From: Lantana camara
Taxonomy: Eukaryota > Streptophyta > Magnoliopsida > Lamiales > Verbenaceae
Length of the DNA: 64,000 bases
Assembly: GCA_037501455.1 (NCBI GenBank)
Contig: CM074858.1
Coordinates: forward strand, 75,242,501-75,306,500
Reading direction: 5' to 3'
This document shows, one piece after another, positions 11,518-24,163 of this stretch. The notes beneath the pieces were generated by a model. That model made no database searches. It was not told where the DNA came from and saw only the letters and a program-made list of their open reading frames with translations. The translations under genes were made by a program, and so were the position numbers. Numbering within the stretch: the first letter of the stretch is position 1; every line of letters starts with the position of its first letter.

Positions 11518-13122
11518 CAAGCTCTTAGCATATCTTCTAAGTATTTAATCATCCTTTCTGATTGTCCATACGTTTGAGGATGTGCTGCAGTACTGAAGTT
11601 CAACTTAGTTCCCATCAAAGTCTGAATTTCTTTCCACAATTGCGACGTGAATTTTGGATCTCTGTCCGACACTATACTGTTTGGAACTTCATGTAGTCTG
11701 ACAATCTCTTGCTGATACAGTTTTACCAATGTGCTGACCTTATCTGTAGTCTTTACTGGGAAAAAGTGCGCTGACTTTGCCAATCGATCAATGATCATCC
11801 AAATACTATCTTGTCCTCCTCTAACTTTGGGTAATCTAGTGACAAAATTCATCATGATTTGCTCCCATTTCCTTGTTGGAGTCGGTAATGGTTGCAACTT
11901 GCCACTCGGTTTCTGGTGCTCAGCTTTAACTTTCTGACAAGTTAAGCACTTCTTGACATAGTTGGATATGTCTCTCATCATTCCGTTCCACCAGAAATGC
12001 GTCTTAACATCTTGATACATCTTAGTGCCTAGGGATGTATCGTGTACTTAGTCTTGTGCGCTTCGTCGTGAATCTCTTTCCTCAAAGCAGTTGGTACGCA
12101 TACTCGACTTTTGTACCTCAGTATTCCATGTTCATCAACTCTAAACTTAGTCTCATCATCTTTCTCCTTAGATTCGAGACATTTCTTGATCCACTCGTCG
12201 TTCTTCTGAGCTTCCAACACTTGCTCTTTCAATGGTGATATCATCACAACGTTCGCGATTCGAGCTTTAGTTATCACCTCCAACCTTTCTCTTCGATCAA
12301 TCTCGGGATTGGCAGAAATTTGTGCCAGACGAACTTTCCTACTTAGTGCATCGACTACAACATTCGCCTTTCCTGGATGGTACTGAATAATGCAATCGTA
12401 ATCTTCCAGAAATTCCATCTATCTTCTCTGTAGCATATTCAACTCCTTTTGAGTGAATAGATATCGTAGGCTCTTATGATCAGTAAAGATCTCAAATGTA
12501 ACCCCATACAGGTAATGTCTCCACTTTCCAAGAGCGAAAATTATCGCGGCTAACTCCAAATCATGTGTCGGGTAGTTAATCTCATGTGTTTTAAGTTTCC
12601 TTGATGCATACGCAATCACTTTTCCATTCCGCATCAAAACTCCTCCTAGTCCTTCTTTCGAAGCATCGGTGTAGAGAGTGTATCCTTCTTTTCCTTCTGG
12701 TAACGCTAACACGGGTGCAGTTGTTAGCATCTCCTTCAATCTTCAAAAACTTTGCTCACACTTCTAAGTCCATTCAAATTTCCCTTCTTTCTTTGTCAAC
12801 TTAGTGAGAGGTGTAGCTAACTTCGAGAAATCTTTGACAAACCTTCGGTAGTAACCAGCTAATCCCAGAAAACTCCTCACTTCTGAAGGATTCTTCGGTG
12901 ACTTCCAATCTATGATCGTTTCGATCTTCGAGGGATCTACTTCGATTCCTGATCCTGATATGATGTGTCCGAGAAATGTAACTCTCTCAAGCCAGAATTC
13001 ACATTTGCTGAACTTTGCATAAAGCTTGTGGTCCAGCAATGTGCGTAACCCGATTCGAAGATGTTCAGCATGTTCATAAAGTGTCTTCGAAAACACCAAT
13101 ATATCGTCGATGAAGATTACTA
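11518..13122 (-). pseudogene. E2: chromovirus-like pol remnant (RT thumb, RNase H, integrase)
   Basis: Reading on the minus strand: RT active site IFIDDILVF (about 13112-13085) and thumb [12 protein letters not shown] (within 13099-12764); RNase H with [11 protein letters not shown] and [11 protein letters not shown] (12739-12419); a linker with YHPGKANVVVDALSRK and a zinc-binding integrase N-terminus (12418-12029); integrase core (12020-11518) with CLTCQKVKAEHQ, SDRDPKF and SER. The first catalytic Asp (normally MDF) is Asn (MNF), and HPQTDG reads HPQTYG, so integrase is dead even apart from several stops. RT before the active site, protease and gag are missing at the 13122 junction. E1 cuts it at LRAC. 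Confidence 0.85.
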
Positions 13123-15119
13123 TTCATAGGTTACTATTCACATATCGGGTCAAAGGGTCGGGTAAAACCCTTACCATACACACACACATGGTACACACAC
13201 ACACACCATGCACGTACACACACACACGGCATGCACATACACACACACCCTAATTAAATTATGATCTTGATTATAACCTATAGTTTCAAGTTCATGTTAA
13301 TATAATCAAGTGTGATCTAGGTTAAAGGTATAACCTATGGTTAAGAGATCCAATTATGGCATAAGATCAAGTTATGAAATACTATTCTATCTTAGGTTAT
13401 AACATGTGACACTATTAAAGTGTATAACATATGATCAAAGCTCTAATCCATTAATCCATAGCATATCATAAGCTCAATTCATAATTCAAGAATCATATAA
13501 CAATGTGACAACATGTCATAACATATATCATATCATATCATGAACCTTAGGCATGTAACATGTAACAAATTAAATTCAATATCAACATGTAACAAGTTGT
13601 GACATAATTGATCATAGAATACTGTTCCATCAGCGAACATGCAAGAACATAATTCAAATTCCTTAATCATGCATCAGTTCTCATAATATAACAACCATAT
13701 CACATGATCATAAAATATACTAGGGCATTTCATAACATATTCAAGCATATACTAAACAATTAAAACATATAAACATATATTCAAACATATCATGAAAACT
13801 ATATAATAAATGCATAAAATAAAATCCTATATGGCTTAGGGAAGACCCTAAGACACAACCTAAACATAATATAAACATGCCATAACATAAAAATATAAAC
13901 TAACTAAAACATAACATAAACTAAAGCATAAAAATAAAACAAACCTAGCTCTAAAGGGGGGAGGCCAACGGCAAAGAGGGGAGGAGAGGGAGAGAAAGGG
14001 TGTTGTTAACACAACTTTGAGCAAGGAATGAAATGCCTCTTGCCCTCTATTTATAGTTGAAGATAAGCCCCTCACCTTGGAAATAAAATGTAAGGAAGGG
14101 TATGAGAGCAAAAGTGGGATAGCTTCTCTTGAAAGCTTCATCATTCATGAAACAAAAGTAGGACTGCTGGGGGTATTTTGGTAATTTCACTACCAAAACA
14201 TGAAGGTAAGTGGCTGGAAGTGTAACCACTCCGTCCGGGCAAAAATTAGCTTCGAAACGCATATTCATACGTCAAAATCGGATTTACCGTTTGAAAGATA
14301 CATTAGTTTTAGTGAATAAAAGTTTTGAGCTCGAAACTCAACACGAGTGAAAAACGACTTTCTAGAATGATTTTCAAGTCCGGATTGTTTCCAAAATCAA
14401 AGAAATAAATCGACAAGCATTTTGAGTCCAATATCGACTATAAAACATTTTACAGTTGAAAACATAGAATGAATAGTGAATTCTTACGTACAGAGGTGCG
14501 CATCAAAATTTCAAGCTAGGGTTTGAATCAAGAGTTGTAAAACATCTCAAAAATCTTGAAATGGCTCAAGTAATGCAAATCCGAAGAGAAAACATTCTCC
14601 GAATGAATACCATTCGTAGAAAGAATAGTGAACTAAGGTTTTCGTAAACATTTTCAATAAAACCAATGCTCAAAATAGATTTCCAAGTCAAGAATGATTT
14701 CAAAAGACTCGTCTCGACTCAAGGGTCGATTTGACTGTAAACTTGGGTAGGAAAGGTATCAGAATCAAAAGCTCATTTTTAGATGAATAGTAACTTTGTT
14801 CGGTAAGTTCCAAAAGTACCCTTATGGTTCAAGAAAGACTCTCTGAGCTTGGGAAACAAGTTCAAACGATTCGGAAACATGTGCGGTGAACCTCTAGGGT
14901 TCAATTAGCAATATAAACAAGGTATGCTCGGATTATGAATAGTAAACTGTATCAAAGGTCAAGAATTCCCCCTTAAAACATGTCAGATCATATACGAGCA
15001 CAAAGTTCATGTAAGAATGCAATGCATGAAGGTTCAAAAAGTTTGATCACGGTCTATAAACGCTTTACCAATGCCTTTAACTTACTGTTTTCATCCAGTC
15101 CCTGTTTTGGGCTGTTACA
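13123..15119 (-). repeat. Partial 5' LTR of E2 (deleted at its 3' end)
   Basis: In minus sense it starts TGTAACAGCCC at 15119, has a TATA box (CTATAAATAG, about 14057-14048) and ends without the usual LTR terminus, PBS or gag, joining RT directly at about 13122. ACTATTCA occurs on both sides of the junction, which suits a microhomology deletion. It sits inside E3 LTR sequence: 15120 onward matches 21408 onward. A CA-rich microsatellite occupies 13178-13250. Assignment to the same element as the adjacent pol is inferred. Confidence 0.5.
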
Positions 15120-15465
15120 GCTTGGATCGAATTTTAAAACGGTAGGGGTATCAAACGGCTTTAGAAAATTATAAGGTTAATTTCATCGAATCCGAATCAT
15201 CGAAACGAACTTAATGACAAGGTTGGAATTCGCATTCGAATTCCCGAGCTCAAGTTAGCCACGAGGCTCAAACACCCTAATTAGAATTAGGTCCCTAATT
15301 TGCAAATATTGGACGATTGAGTCCAAGAACATTTAATTAAATTCTAATGCGCACATAACTAAAATAAATTGCAAATTGACACCTAAGGCATGCGAGTCAC
15401 ATAATTACTGAATTAAACTCTCCCGAGACATCGTACCTGGATTGCCGAGAAGACGGGGTGTCACA
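15120..15465 (-). repeat. E3 3' LTR, first 346 bp
   Basis: It matches the 5' LTR pieces at about 21408-21506 plus 36688-36939 and ends in the same GGGGTGTCACA. The comparison shows the uninterrupted sequence at the LTR-A insertion point (ATGAC at 15214). Confidence 0.85.
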
Positions 15466-15500
15466 ATCTCCCCCCTTAAGAGAACCTGGTCACCAGGTTC
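15466..15500 (-). other. PPT and adjacent hairpin of E3
   Basis: In element sense TTAAGGGGGGAGAT abuts the LTR. The hairpin upstream pairs GAACCTGG with CCAGGTTC around TGA (15500-15482), with a different stem from E1 in the same position. Confidence 0.75.
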
Positions 15501-17152
15501 ACCTGCTCGAGTTTCAAGCTCAACAACTTTCCGTTTTCACCCAAGTTCGAGGTTCATGACGTCCCGATGAGGGTTAGCTCGGGAAAGGTCTTCAAGCATA
15601 AGGGGTTTGAGTCTCTAAATCGATCCGATCAATTGAATTGCTCGTTCGACTCGTACGATAAAGAGGGTCTAAAATAGATTCAACTCTCACCGTTTGAGTT
15701 CATTTGAGTCAACTCTCGAGCTCAGTATTCTCTCGAAGGGTGAAGCTGTAAATTCACGCCACTTTCATCACCAAGCTCAAACCGAATCTCCTCCTTGACC
15801 ACAATCCAAGGTCCGAAGTGTCTAACATCCGGACCCCCTTCTTACACCACCAAAATAATCAAGAGGTTGTTGGTCTCGTTACAAAGCTCGACCCTCATCT
15901 CACCGAAGCAACACTCTCGAACACTCAAAACATAAAACAAGATTAAAGATGCATGATGCACGTGTTATGCATGTTTAATGTACCTTTCACCGATGTGGGA
16001 GACTTTATTTTTTATGATTAATCAATGCCTGAAATCTTTGTTGAAGTTCTTCATCCCCGTTATTATTCTTGATTTACCAATGTGTGTCGATATCATGGTA
16101 ACTATCCCGCATCCATTCCTTATTTAGCTTTTGGTCTTCAAATATTACCTTAATTATGCTCGAAGTTCCCAAAGCATCTTATTCGGTTAGTCTCATCCCA
16201 GTCTTTATCCCACAATTGTTGCCTTACTCTTGAAAACATCCCTAACTTAACCTTCAAATCTTAAGTGTTCTCTTTGTCTTGCTTTCGGTTTTCAAGAATT
16301 GAATCCTTGGGCTCTGATTTATCCCCAACGGTTTTATAGCCCAGATTCCTTTACCCGAATAATTACTCATAGAAATCCCAAGGAAGAGGCATTGTCTTGT
16401 AATCATAGTTCCTCTTCATGAAGATGCTCCAAAGTACGAAGTCGATTCTCATCTTTAGCACCACTCTTTTCTTGGAATACAAGAAAAGTGGGTTCGAAGT
16501 TTCCTTATCCTAGCACCTTTCTTCATTGTCAAATTACTTCTCGTCATCTTGCCCTTATCCCACATCTTCATTTGAGATTTTCTCTCGATCCTTTGAAGCC
16601 CGACCAAAGTCTTCTTTAGTTCCATTTGAATTCTCTTCTCCAAGGGTACGGTTCAAAATGAGTCAATCTCTATACCCCAAGAGTTTGATAAATTCTATTT
16701 TTGCCCATTAGTAGAGTTCTCCACAATGTCCCTCGTGGATTAATTACTTTCCCTTTCGGCACTTTCATCATAGTATCTCCTTGGAAAATTTAGCTCTCCT
16801 TCAAAGCCGGTTCCAATTCTCTTAAATTTTCAGTTCAGTTAATAAACATCCCAAACCAATCCTCTTCTACACTATCTTCAAGTTACCCTACACTTCAACA
16901 CGATCGTCAAAGAGGGTCCCCAGTCTCAACCCTCACCCTAATCACCTCTTCCCAACTCGTAGCCTTCTAAATTTGGAAGTTGAATGGAGCGACATCCTAT
17001 CAAGTAAACACTAAATATGTATGTCGGGTTAACGTGTGAATGGGATGCATCACATAATTACCACTCAAACACATAAGTAAATAATTATAGAACTTAAAGG
17101 TGTCGTAGATGCACGTGCCATGAATGCAAATACCTCCATCATTGGATTCATG
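15501..17152 (-). other. Non-coding 3' half of the E3 internal region
   Basis: I find no reading frame with retroelement motifs here. It holds a conserved module at about 15993-15951 (GGTGAAAGGTACA, then CACGTGCATCAT in sense) that also occurs in E4, E5 and E6, and a segment near 15600-15540 related to one in E4, E6 and E7 that precedes the PPT. Confidence 0.55.
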
Positions 17153-18105
17153 TTAGTTTCTAGATTGAAGCCTTTGCTCACACATCCTTTGTTTGTTAGC
17201 CCTCGATTGCTCACAGTCGGAAACCATATGTTCCGATGACCCGCATGCATAACATCTCTTCAACCTATCCCGACACGCCTCGTACGTATGGTTGTCCCCT
17301 CCGCAATAGGCACACAATCGGGGCTCTTTTTTCAGTCTCCGGTGATTTTCGATCTTGTGTTTCTTCCCACGAATCGTCTTAGCTCGAGTACCACGTTGCT
17401 GGAATCTTTCTTCCACTTGTAGGTTTGAACAAAATCCCAATTCAAATCCCGGTCCCGAATTCTCTTCTTCTTTACCTTTAGTTAGTCTCCGATTCTCGAC
17501 CCTTAAAGCTCTTGTTGTAGCTTTATCCCATGTGCTCGTGTCCTCCGCAATTAAGGCCTCTTTAAACTCATCACGAAGTCCTTCCATGAAATGCCAAGTC
17601 TTCATCTCATCGTTTCTCATAATATGTGGCACGTAAGTGCCTAACCTCTCGAATTCATCGATGTACTCCATGACCGTTTTACTTCCTCGCTTTAAGGTAC
17701 GAAATTCTTCAAGCATTCGATTTCGTAAATTGACCGGTGTATACCTCCTTCTAAACTCCCGAACGAAGCTATCCCATGTCAATCCTTCGTTCGTGGCTTC
17801 AACTTGTGGGGCAACTCTTTTCTTCCATTGTCTTGCCTATCCCTGTAGAAGTAGTATTGGCAAGACGAGCCATGTTTTGAGAGTTGCACGGTCATACTTC
17901 GAAAATACTCTCTATTTCAGAGATCCATTCTTCAGCCCGGATATCATCGCCTTCTCTAAACTGGGGAGGATTAAAGGTCCTGAAGTCCCGATACAAGGTT
18001 GCCATCGGATTCATAGGTTGTATCTCGGTATGATTTTACCCTTAATTGTAATGATGTCGATGTGATGGTTGACCAAAATCTTATCGACGTGGTGGTATCC
18101 TGAAA
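17153..18105 (-). pseudogene. E3 gag (capsid plus two zinc knuckles), lightly broken
   Basis: The intact C-terminal frame (17782-17153, 210 codons) has a retrotransposon-gag capsid core with WDSFVREFRRRY, VMEYIDEFERL and FMEGL. Two CCHC knuckles follow, CAYCGGDNHTYEAC and CYACGSSEHMVSDC. Upstream the N-terminal capsid motif FNPPQFREGDDIRAEEWI is readable (about 17990-17935), but one frameshift near 17900 and an in-frame stop (within GGGATAGGC, about 17840) interrupt it. The start is probably near 18100, where an MPPRR-like, His/Arg-rich beginning resembles E1 gag. Gag would coat and package the RNA. With no pol, the element would depend on enzymes from another element. Confidence 0.8.
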
Positions 18106-18330
18106 ATCCCACAACTTCAATATAAATATATATGTATACCGGTTAGTATCTAAGGATGGCACATAATTAAATCAAGTAAAAGCAATTAGATAAATGCAAT
18201 GCATCACGAGAAGTAAAAGCAGCAAAGTAATAAGAGTTCAAACGGATATCATAGCCAATCATGATGCAAATACGTGCACATAGTCACATTGTCCTATGTC
18301 GTTCGACTTAGACCGACACAACACAACTCT

Positions 18331-18373
18331 GAGCTCGGGTTTCGTAACCCAGAGCTCTGATACCACTTTAAGA
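18331..18373 (-). other. Primer-binding site and leader hairpin of E3
   Basis: TGGTATCAGAGC at 18365-18354 (initiator tRNA-Met). GAGCT of the PBS pairs with AGCTC (18335-18331), enclosing GGGTT/AACCC with an ACGA loop. Confidence 0.8.
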
Positions 18374-21300
18374 TGTAGCACCCCGAACGCAGGCTCACCA
18401 CATCCCCCCACCTAAGCCCAATTCACATACGAGATGGAAAGCCCGTACATGCACCAAGCCTAGGCCAACGGGGAGACAAACAAACACACTCTCTGGCTAG
18501 GCGGAACTTAGACCCCAAGAACAGACTAAATCATGCATAAATGCGGAAGCTAAAACGTGGCATATAAAAAAAAATTCAATCAAAACAAATAACGGGTTCA
18601 ACTAACTCCGAGCACCTGTCCTAACCTGTCCCGAGTATAATATCCTTTACATAATTAACATATTTGTATATTATACAACATATACATATCAAATATAATT
18701 CCTATACAAAACCTAAATGTATGAAATGTAACCGACCGAACAAAATAAAAGACACGACAGACTCCGCCTAGCTCGAGCCTCCAAGCAAACCTGCAACTAA
18801 AACAAAAGGAGGGAGGGGTCAGTCGTAACTCGACTGAGTGAGGGGTTACCCACACACGCTGTACATATATAAGGAGCAAAGCACATTAATCACACACGGT
18901 TCGTGAACTCGGGGATAGTTTTTGCACACCAAACTTTGCCCCTGATACATATATACATAAGGATTCTTATCAAAACGGAACACAACTTAGCTTAACAAAA
19001 TTCATACGTATCAAATCATAACGTAACATACTTACCATACCAAATCTTATTAAAACATTTGATATCTTAACTTATGCTTTCAAGAAGATCCATATTTTAT
19101 CTAAATTTTAAATCTATCCCCGTTTCATGAACTTTAACAAAGCATACCTATAAACACTCATGCATAACTCGGCGCGTACGAGTACATAATCCCATCCTGG
19201 GTTCCTCTAACTAATCATAACATACCAAACATAACATAGCAAAATAAACATATCAAACAAGCCTCCTTTCTCCAGTCGACGGGAGTGCAAGCTACTCCAA
19301 ACCCTCAGGATCTCCTTCACTCAGCAAACCTCCTGGTGAGATCAGGGGTAATCCGAATCAAACTGTGGAGATATGCATAGGGGTCATAACTGGCGACCCC
19401 GTGGTCATCCCGGGTCTCCCTTACCCACAACTCTGGGGCCCATCATACCAAAACATATCACATCAGAGCATATTGTATCAAAACCCGCTACTAATCATTA
19501 CATACGTAACTTTACATTACCTATACATTGCAACAACCACTCTTTACATACCCCCCTTGTCAAATCATCAACATAACCCTTAGCTCGTGTCTTCCAGCTC
19601 ATAAGACGCACACGCTTTGAAGCGTAGTTGAGCAATACCAAACAAAACGAATCAAATCAAATCAAACATACATAGGCTTGTACATTGCTCATCATACTTG
19701 GAAACATATTTCAAATTCATAAATTCATAGCTTGCACATATATACCTATAGTAAAGTCCATAGCTCGCATACAGAGAAAACGGGTACATATTATAGGGTT
19801 TAACTATAACCTAACCTCACCTCGTACAAAACAAAGCCGAAGACAAGCACTTGATTCACCCCGGAATCAACAAGGCTGACAAAACACCACCCCGGGTGTA
19901 CCTGAACAAACTGGAGACAAAATACAAGACTTAGACTCAAGAATGAACCACATAGACGCACGACGTATGCATAAGTACATAAAAGATGCAAACACGTAAG
20001 CAAAGCTCATATTCAAATTAATATCATGCAAGAGAAGTCATACCACACTCAACATACTCATTAATGTCATATGGCATGTTAAGACTAAGTTCATGTATAC
20101 AAACAATGCATAAAACAACAATTAATCACCTAACAAGGCACATATGCGATTAATACAAATAATTCACATTACTCAAGCAACATAACATGCATATAAGAAC
20201 AAGTTCATACACATAAACATGCTAAAACAAGTTAGGAATATGGTCGGAGGTGGGAAGATACGAGAAAAATGGAATAAGTACATAAAAAGGGGTTCCCAGC
20301 GTAAACGGGCCAAAGCTGACAGTTTTGTCGAAATGGACAAGCTGTACGAAAACAAGAATCTCTTGAGTTTTAGGACTGGGAATTGAGTTTTGCTTGTTGG
20401 AAATGAAAATAGACATATATATCTTTCCGATGATATATGCCACGAATCAAGGTTCAAAGGGATCCGGAAATGGTGGAGGTTTGAAGGTGAATGAATGCAG
20501 AATCTCGGCGAGGTGGCGACACAAAATTGAAACGATTATATCTCACAATGTAGAACGAATTTTGAGGTGATTTCAATTGTAGATTGTTCTAAACTTAATA
20601 ATATTGAACATATCCAAAAATCATCTGAATCCGAGGTCATATGAGGGGGTACCCGGCCTGGGAAAAACAAGGAAGAAATTTACCCGGCAGGGGAGAGTAG
20701 TGCAGAAAACTTTCTGCACAAAAAGTACCCGCCCGGGTACTTTTTTTTACACAAAACTACCCGCCCAGGTAGTTCTTCTGGGCAGCAAAAAATGGCAGAA
20801 ACAGGGCTAAATACGGGAGAAAACCAAAAATGACCAAAACCACTTCAAAACTCATCCAAATGCAATGAAAATCAAGGTATAAGTTCATGGAAACATGCTC
20901 TAACACATATCTTAAACTTAAGGCATGAAACAAACAAGAAACCAAGTTTCCAATTTCATCTTCTTCAAGCTCCATTAATGAAGTTATATGCAATATTCAC
21001 CCAACAACCAAAATTCCAACAATTATGCAACAAGGGAGCTCAAGAGAAGAACATACATCAAATTTAGATCACATAATTCAAGTATGAAGGAAAGAGATCA
21101 AATTTTCATACAAACCTACTATTCATCATCATCTTCAATAGCATGGATCCAAGCAAGAAAGATGGAATTCAATCGGGAAGAAACTACATACTCAAAGAGA
21201 GAAATTCAAATCTTACCTTGATTCTTCAATCGGATGGTCGAATGGAGCACAAGCTTGAGCCAAAGCTTGAATGGCCAAAGGGCTTTCTTCTCTTACTCTC

Positions 21301-21506
21301 TTGCCTTGTGTTGAACGATCCAAAATGGGGAGAGAAAGGGAGATATTTTGAGCCTTTAGGGGCTAAAACGGGTCGGAAAACGGGTCGGGTCAAAAAGGAT
21401 CCAGTCTGCTTGGATTGGATTTTAAAACGGTAGGGGTATCAAACGGCTTTAGAAAATTATAAGGTTAATTTCATCGAATCCGAATCATCGAAACGAACTC
21501 AATGAC
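18374..21506 (-). repeat. E3 5' LTR, 3' portion (about 3.1 kb)
   Basis: It ends, in sense, at 18374 with GGGGTGCTACA beside the PBS. In sense order it carries the palindrome cluster (20772-20702: AAGTACCCG arms around CC at 20742-20723, CTACCCG/CAGGTAG at 20772-20757), a GTTTTTGCACACC-like motif's complement near 18920-18905, a TATA-like TTATATATG (about 18875), a CTCACTCAGTC...GACTGACC hairpin (about 18845-18815), GCTAGGCGG inverted copies (18772-18763 and 18505-18495) and the terminal hairpin. The remaining 252 bp are at 36688-36939. Confidence 0.8.
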
Positions 21507-22049
21507 CGTGACGCCCCGTTTTCTCGAAGGGCGTCCTGACGACATTAACAAGTAAGTCTCTACACTTGTGTGTGTTTAATTTAAGAGTTCTTGAATTATG
21601 TGATTTAATGTAAATTCAATTTAATATGTGTTTATTCGAATTATTCTAAGATTAATTGTCAACTTGATTATTTACGTGTATATTTAACCCTAACTGTCTA
21701 ATTTGATTTAATTCAAATTTATTCCATGAAATAATTGTCAACTTGATTTTAAATCCATCATGTTACTTAACTTGTTTAATTTCGGTTTACTTGAATTCCA
21801 TTAGATTAATTGTCAATCATATGTTTACGAAGTGTCGTTAATTTGTACGAAAGGTTTCAAAATTAAATTGAATTAAACTCTAATTGGTAAATCTCTCTCT
21901 TTCATTTTAATTTATAAAATTAATTCGGAGCGTGAATGTTTATTCGTAACTTTACCAATTTTATTTACGATTATTTGTACACGTTATTACTCTTTGCTAC
22001 GCGATAAGGATACCCAGTTGTATATAGCTTGTGCACAAGATACATTTAT

Positions 22050-24158
22050 TGTAACGCCCCAATTTCTGGCTTTCCAAGTACGCGAATTAATTGCCAAATG
22101 TGTGTTAACTTCCTAATTGTCCTTAATTTACATTTCTTTAAATTCAAGGACTAAATTGTATAAATATATTCTTGGAGTAAATTGATCATTTTCCAAACCT
22201 CATATACTTAATTGCATAACTTATGGAACTTGGAGGATTTAGTTGCAAATACCATATTTTTCCAAATATATTACGGTGTATGCATTTCTTCCACATTCTT
22301 CACTTCATTTCATGAAGAATCATCCACCATTTTTGCTCCTTCATGGCCGAACCAAACATCAAGGAAGGAAAAGGGAATTTCATAAATTCAAGCTAAATTC
22401 TTTGAGGGAATTAGGATCTTGGAGCATCATCTTCATCATCAACTCTCATCTCTTTCTCTCAAAGATAAGATATATGGTTCCTTGATATTATTTCTTATGG
22501 AGATAGGGTTAGGGTTTGCATGAAATAACTTGTTAGATGATGTTAGAAGCATGATTATGAACTTTAGGCTTGATTCCATGTATAAATCTTGAGAATTATA
22601 GAATTTGATCACATATATGCTCATGGGGTTTGATCTTGGTTTCTTGATGATTCACGCTAGAACTAAGTGTTTATATTAGTTTTATTGCACCCTAAGCATG
22701 TATACATATCCCTTTTCGTGAATTATAGCAATTAGAGTTGAGTTATATGAGTTTTGTTAAGGTTTGATGATGGTTCGTGAGCTCCCCTGTTTCTTGCTCT
22801 GTTTCTGCATCTTCTGCATAAGGGGAACGGCCCATCCCGTTCCCTTTGTATTTAGGGAACGGCCGTTCCCATAGTCTGAATAGTATGCATGGCGGCGAGG
22901 ACGGGAACGGCCCTTCCCGTTTTGGCTTGTAAGCCGGAACGGCCGTTCCCACCTTCGGGAGTCACTTCGGGGAGCTGGGAACGGCCCTTCCCATTTTGAA
23001 CTAAAGGCCGGAACGGCCGTTCCCAGGCCTCTGGAGAGGCAGAAAGTTTCTGCACAAAATATGAATCTCTATTTCCTTTTCCTTACCACTATTTGATCCC
23101 AATATGCTATTATATGATCAATATCATTCCATAATATGAATATATTATGCTACATTGTTCATTGAATACCATCTCGGCTTTTGATCATGTCGTGTGCTTA
23201 TTTGGTAACGTTAGCAAGTTATGGTCTAATGAGGGCACAAATGTTTCTATTCCTTGCCAGTTATTCTCTGGAATAGAGGTTGGGATCAACGAGCATGTTC
23301 ACGCATTCATGAATCGTCGTGTCACTCGCTAGCAAGCAAGTCAGGTCATGCCAAGCCATGCACGTACTGTGATTATCGTGTCATTGTCAGGATCATGCAA
23401 AGCAAGTCGGGCATCGTGTTATCGTGATCATCGTGACTATCGTGTTATCGTGTACATGCATTCTCCTGGCCAAGTCTTCCTTATTGAAGGCGCTGGGCTG
23501 GTCTTCGGACTGGCTGTTGTCCGTCCAACCACAGGAATAACACATTCTCCTAGCCAGGTCCCCCTTAGTGAGGATGCTGGGCTAGCCTTCGGGCTGGTGG
23601 TTGTCCGTCCAACCACAGGAAGAACAAAGTCCTATCGTGTTATCGTGTTATCATGAATGGTGAAGGCTCGCTACCTTCCCATTATCATGTTATCGTGATT
23701 GGAGTGATGGAGGTTCTTGGAGTAATAGAGGGAAGGGAAAATTGGAGTGATGGAGTGATTGGAGATTGGTGTTTAATGGACTGACGTGGTTATTCGTGAA
23801 ATCAATATACATGCAATATTCGTGCAGGTACATTCTAGGCAGGAATCAAGCTGAGTCGAGCCTTGCAGTCGAGCCATACGGTGCATCTATTTATTTGTCA
23901 TTTCACAGCAATTATTGTTAATGTTAATTGTTAAGTATTTGGGAGATGATAATGTATTGATATGTAAAATCCAAGCATACATTACTTGATAAATGATCGA
24001 TAGTATATCATGGTTCCGCTTTGTCCTGTTGCATGTATGATTCAGTCTCGTCTAGCTTGTTGTTTTCTTTGCATTGTAACCCGTTCGCTATAGGTTGATT
24101 CATGTGGATCGACCTGTAGTGAGGGGGTGTGGCACCTCCACGTGTCCGGGGTGCTACA
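22050..24158 (+). repeat. LTR-B: solo LTR (2,109 bp) with perfect TSD
   Basis: TGTAACGCCCC...GGGGTGCTACA, flanked by TTTAT at 22045-22049 and 24159-24163. No internal region remains. It contains a palindrome cluster (22820-23037), two tandem copies of an unit of roughly 85 bp with a GTGGTTG/CAACCAC hairpin (about 23460-23630), and a terminal hairpin with a shortened loop (about 24075-24120). Confidence 0.88.
22820..23037 (+). repeat. Palindrome cluster in LTR-B (GGGAACGGCCGTTCCC units)
   Basis: A perfect 16-bp palindrome GGGAACGGCCGTTCCC lies at 22855-22870. The GGAACGGCCGTTCC core recurs at 22936-22949 and 23010-23023, alternating with near-palindromes GGGAACGGCCCTTCCC. The cluster ends with another inverted repeat, GCAGAAAGTTTCTGC (about 23039-23053). 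Confidence 0.85.
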
Positions 24159-24163
24159 TTTAT

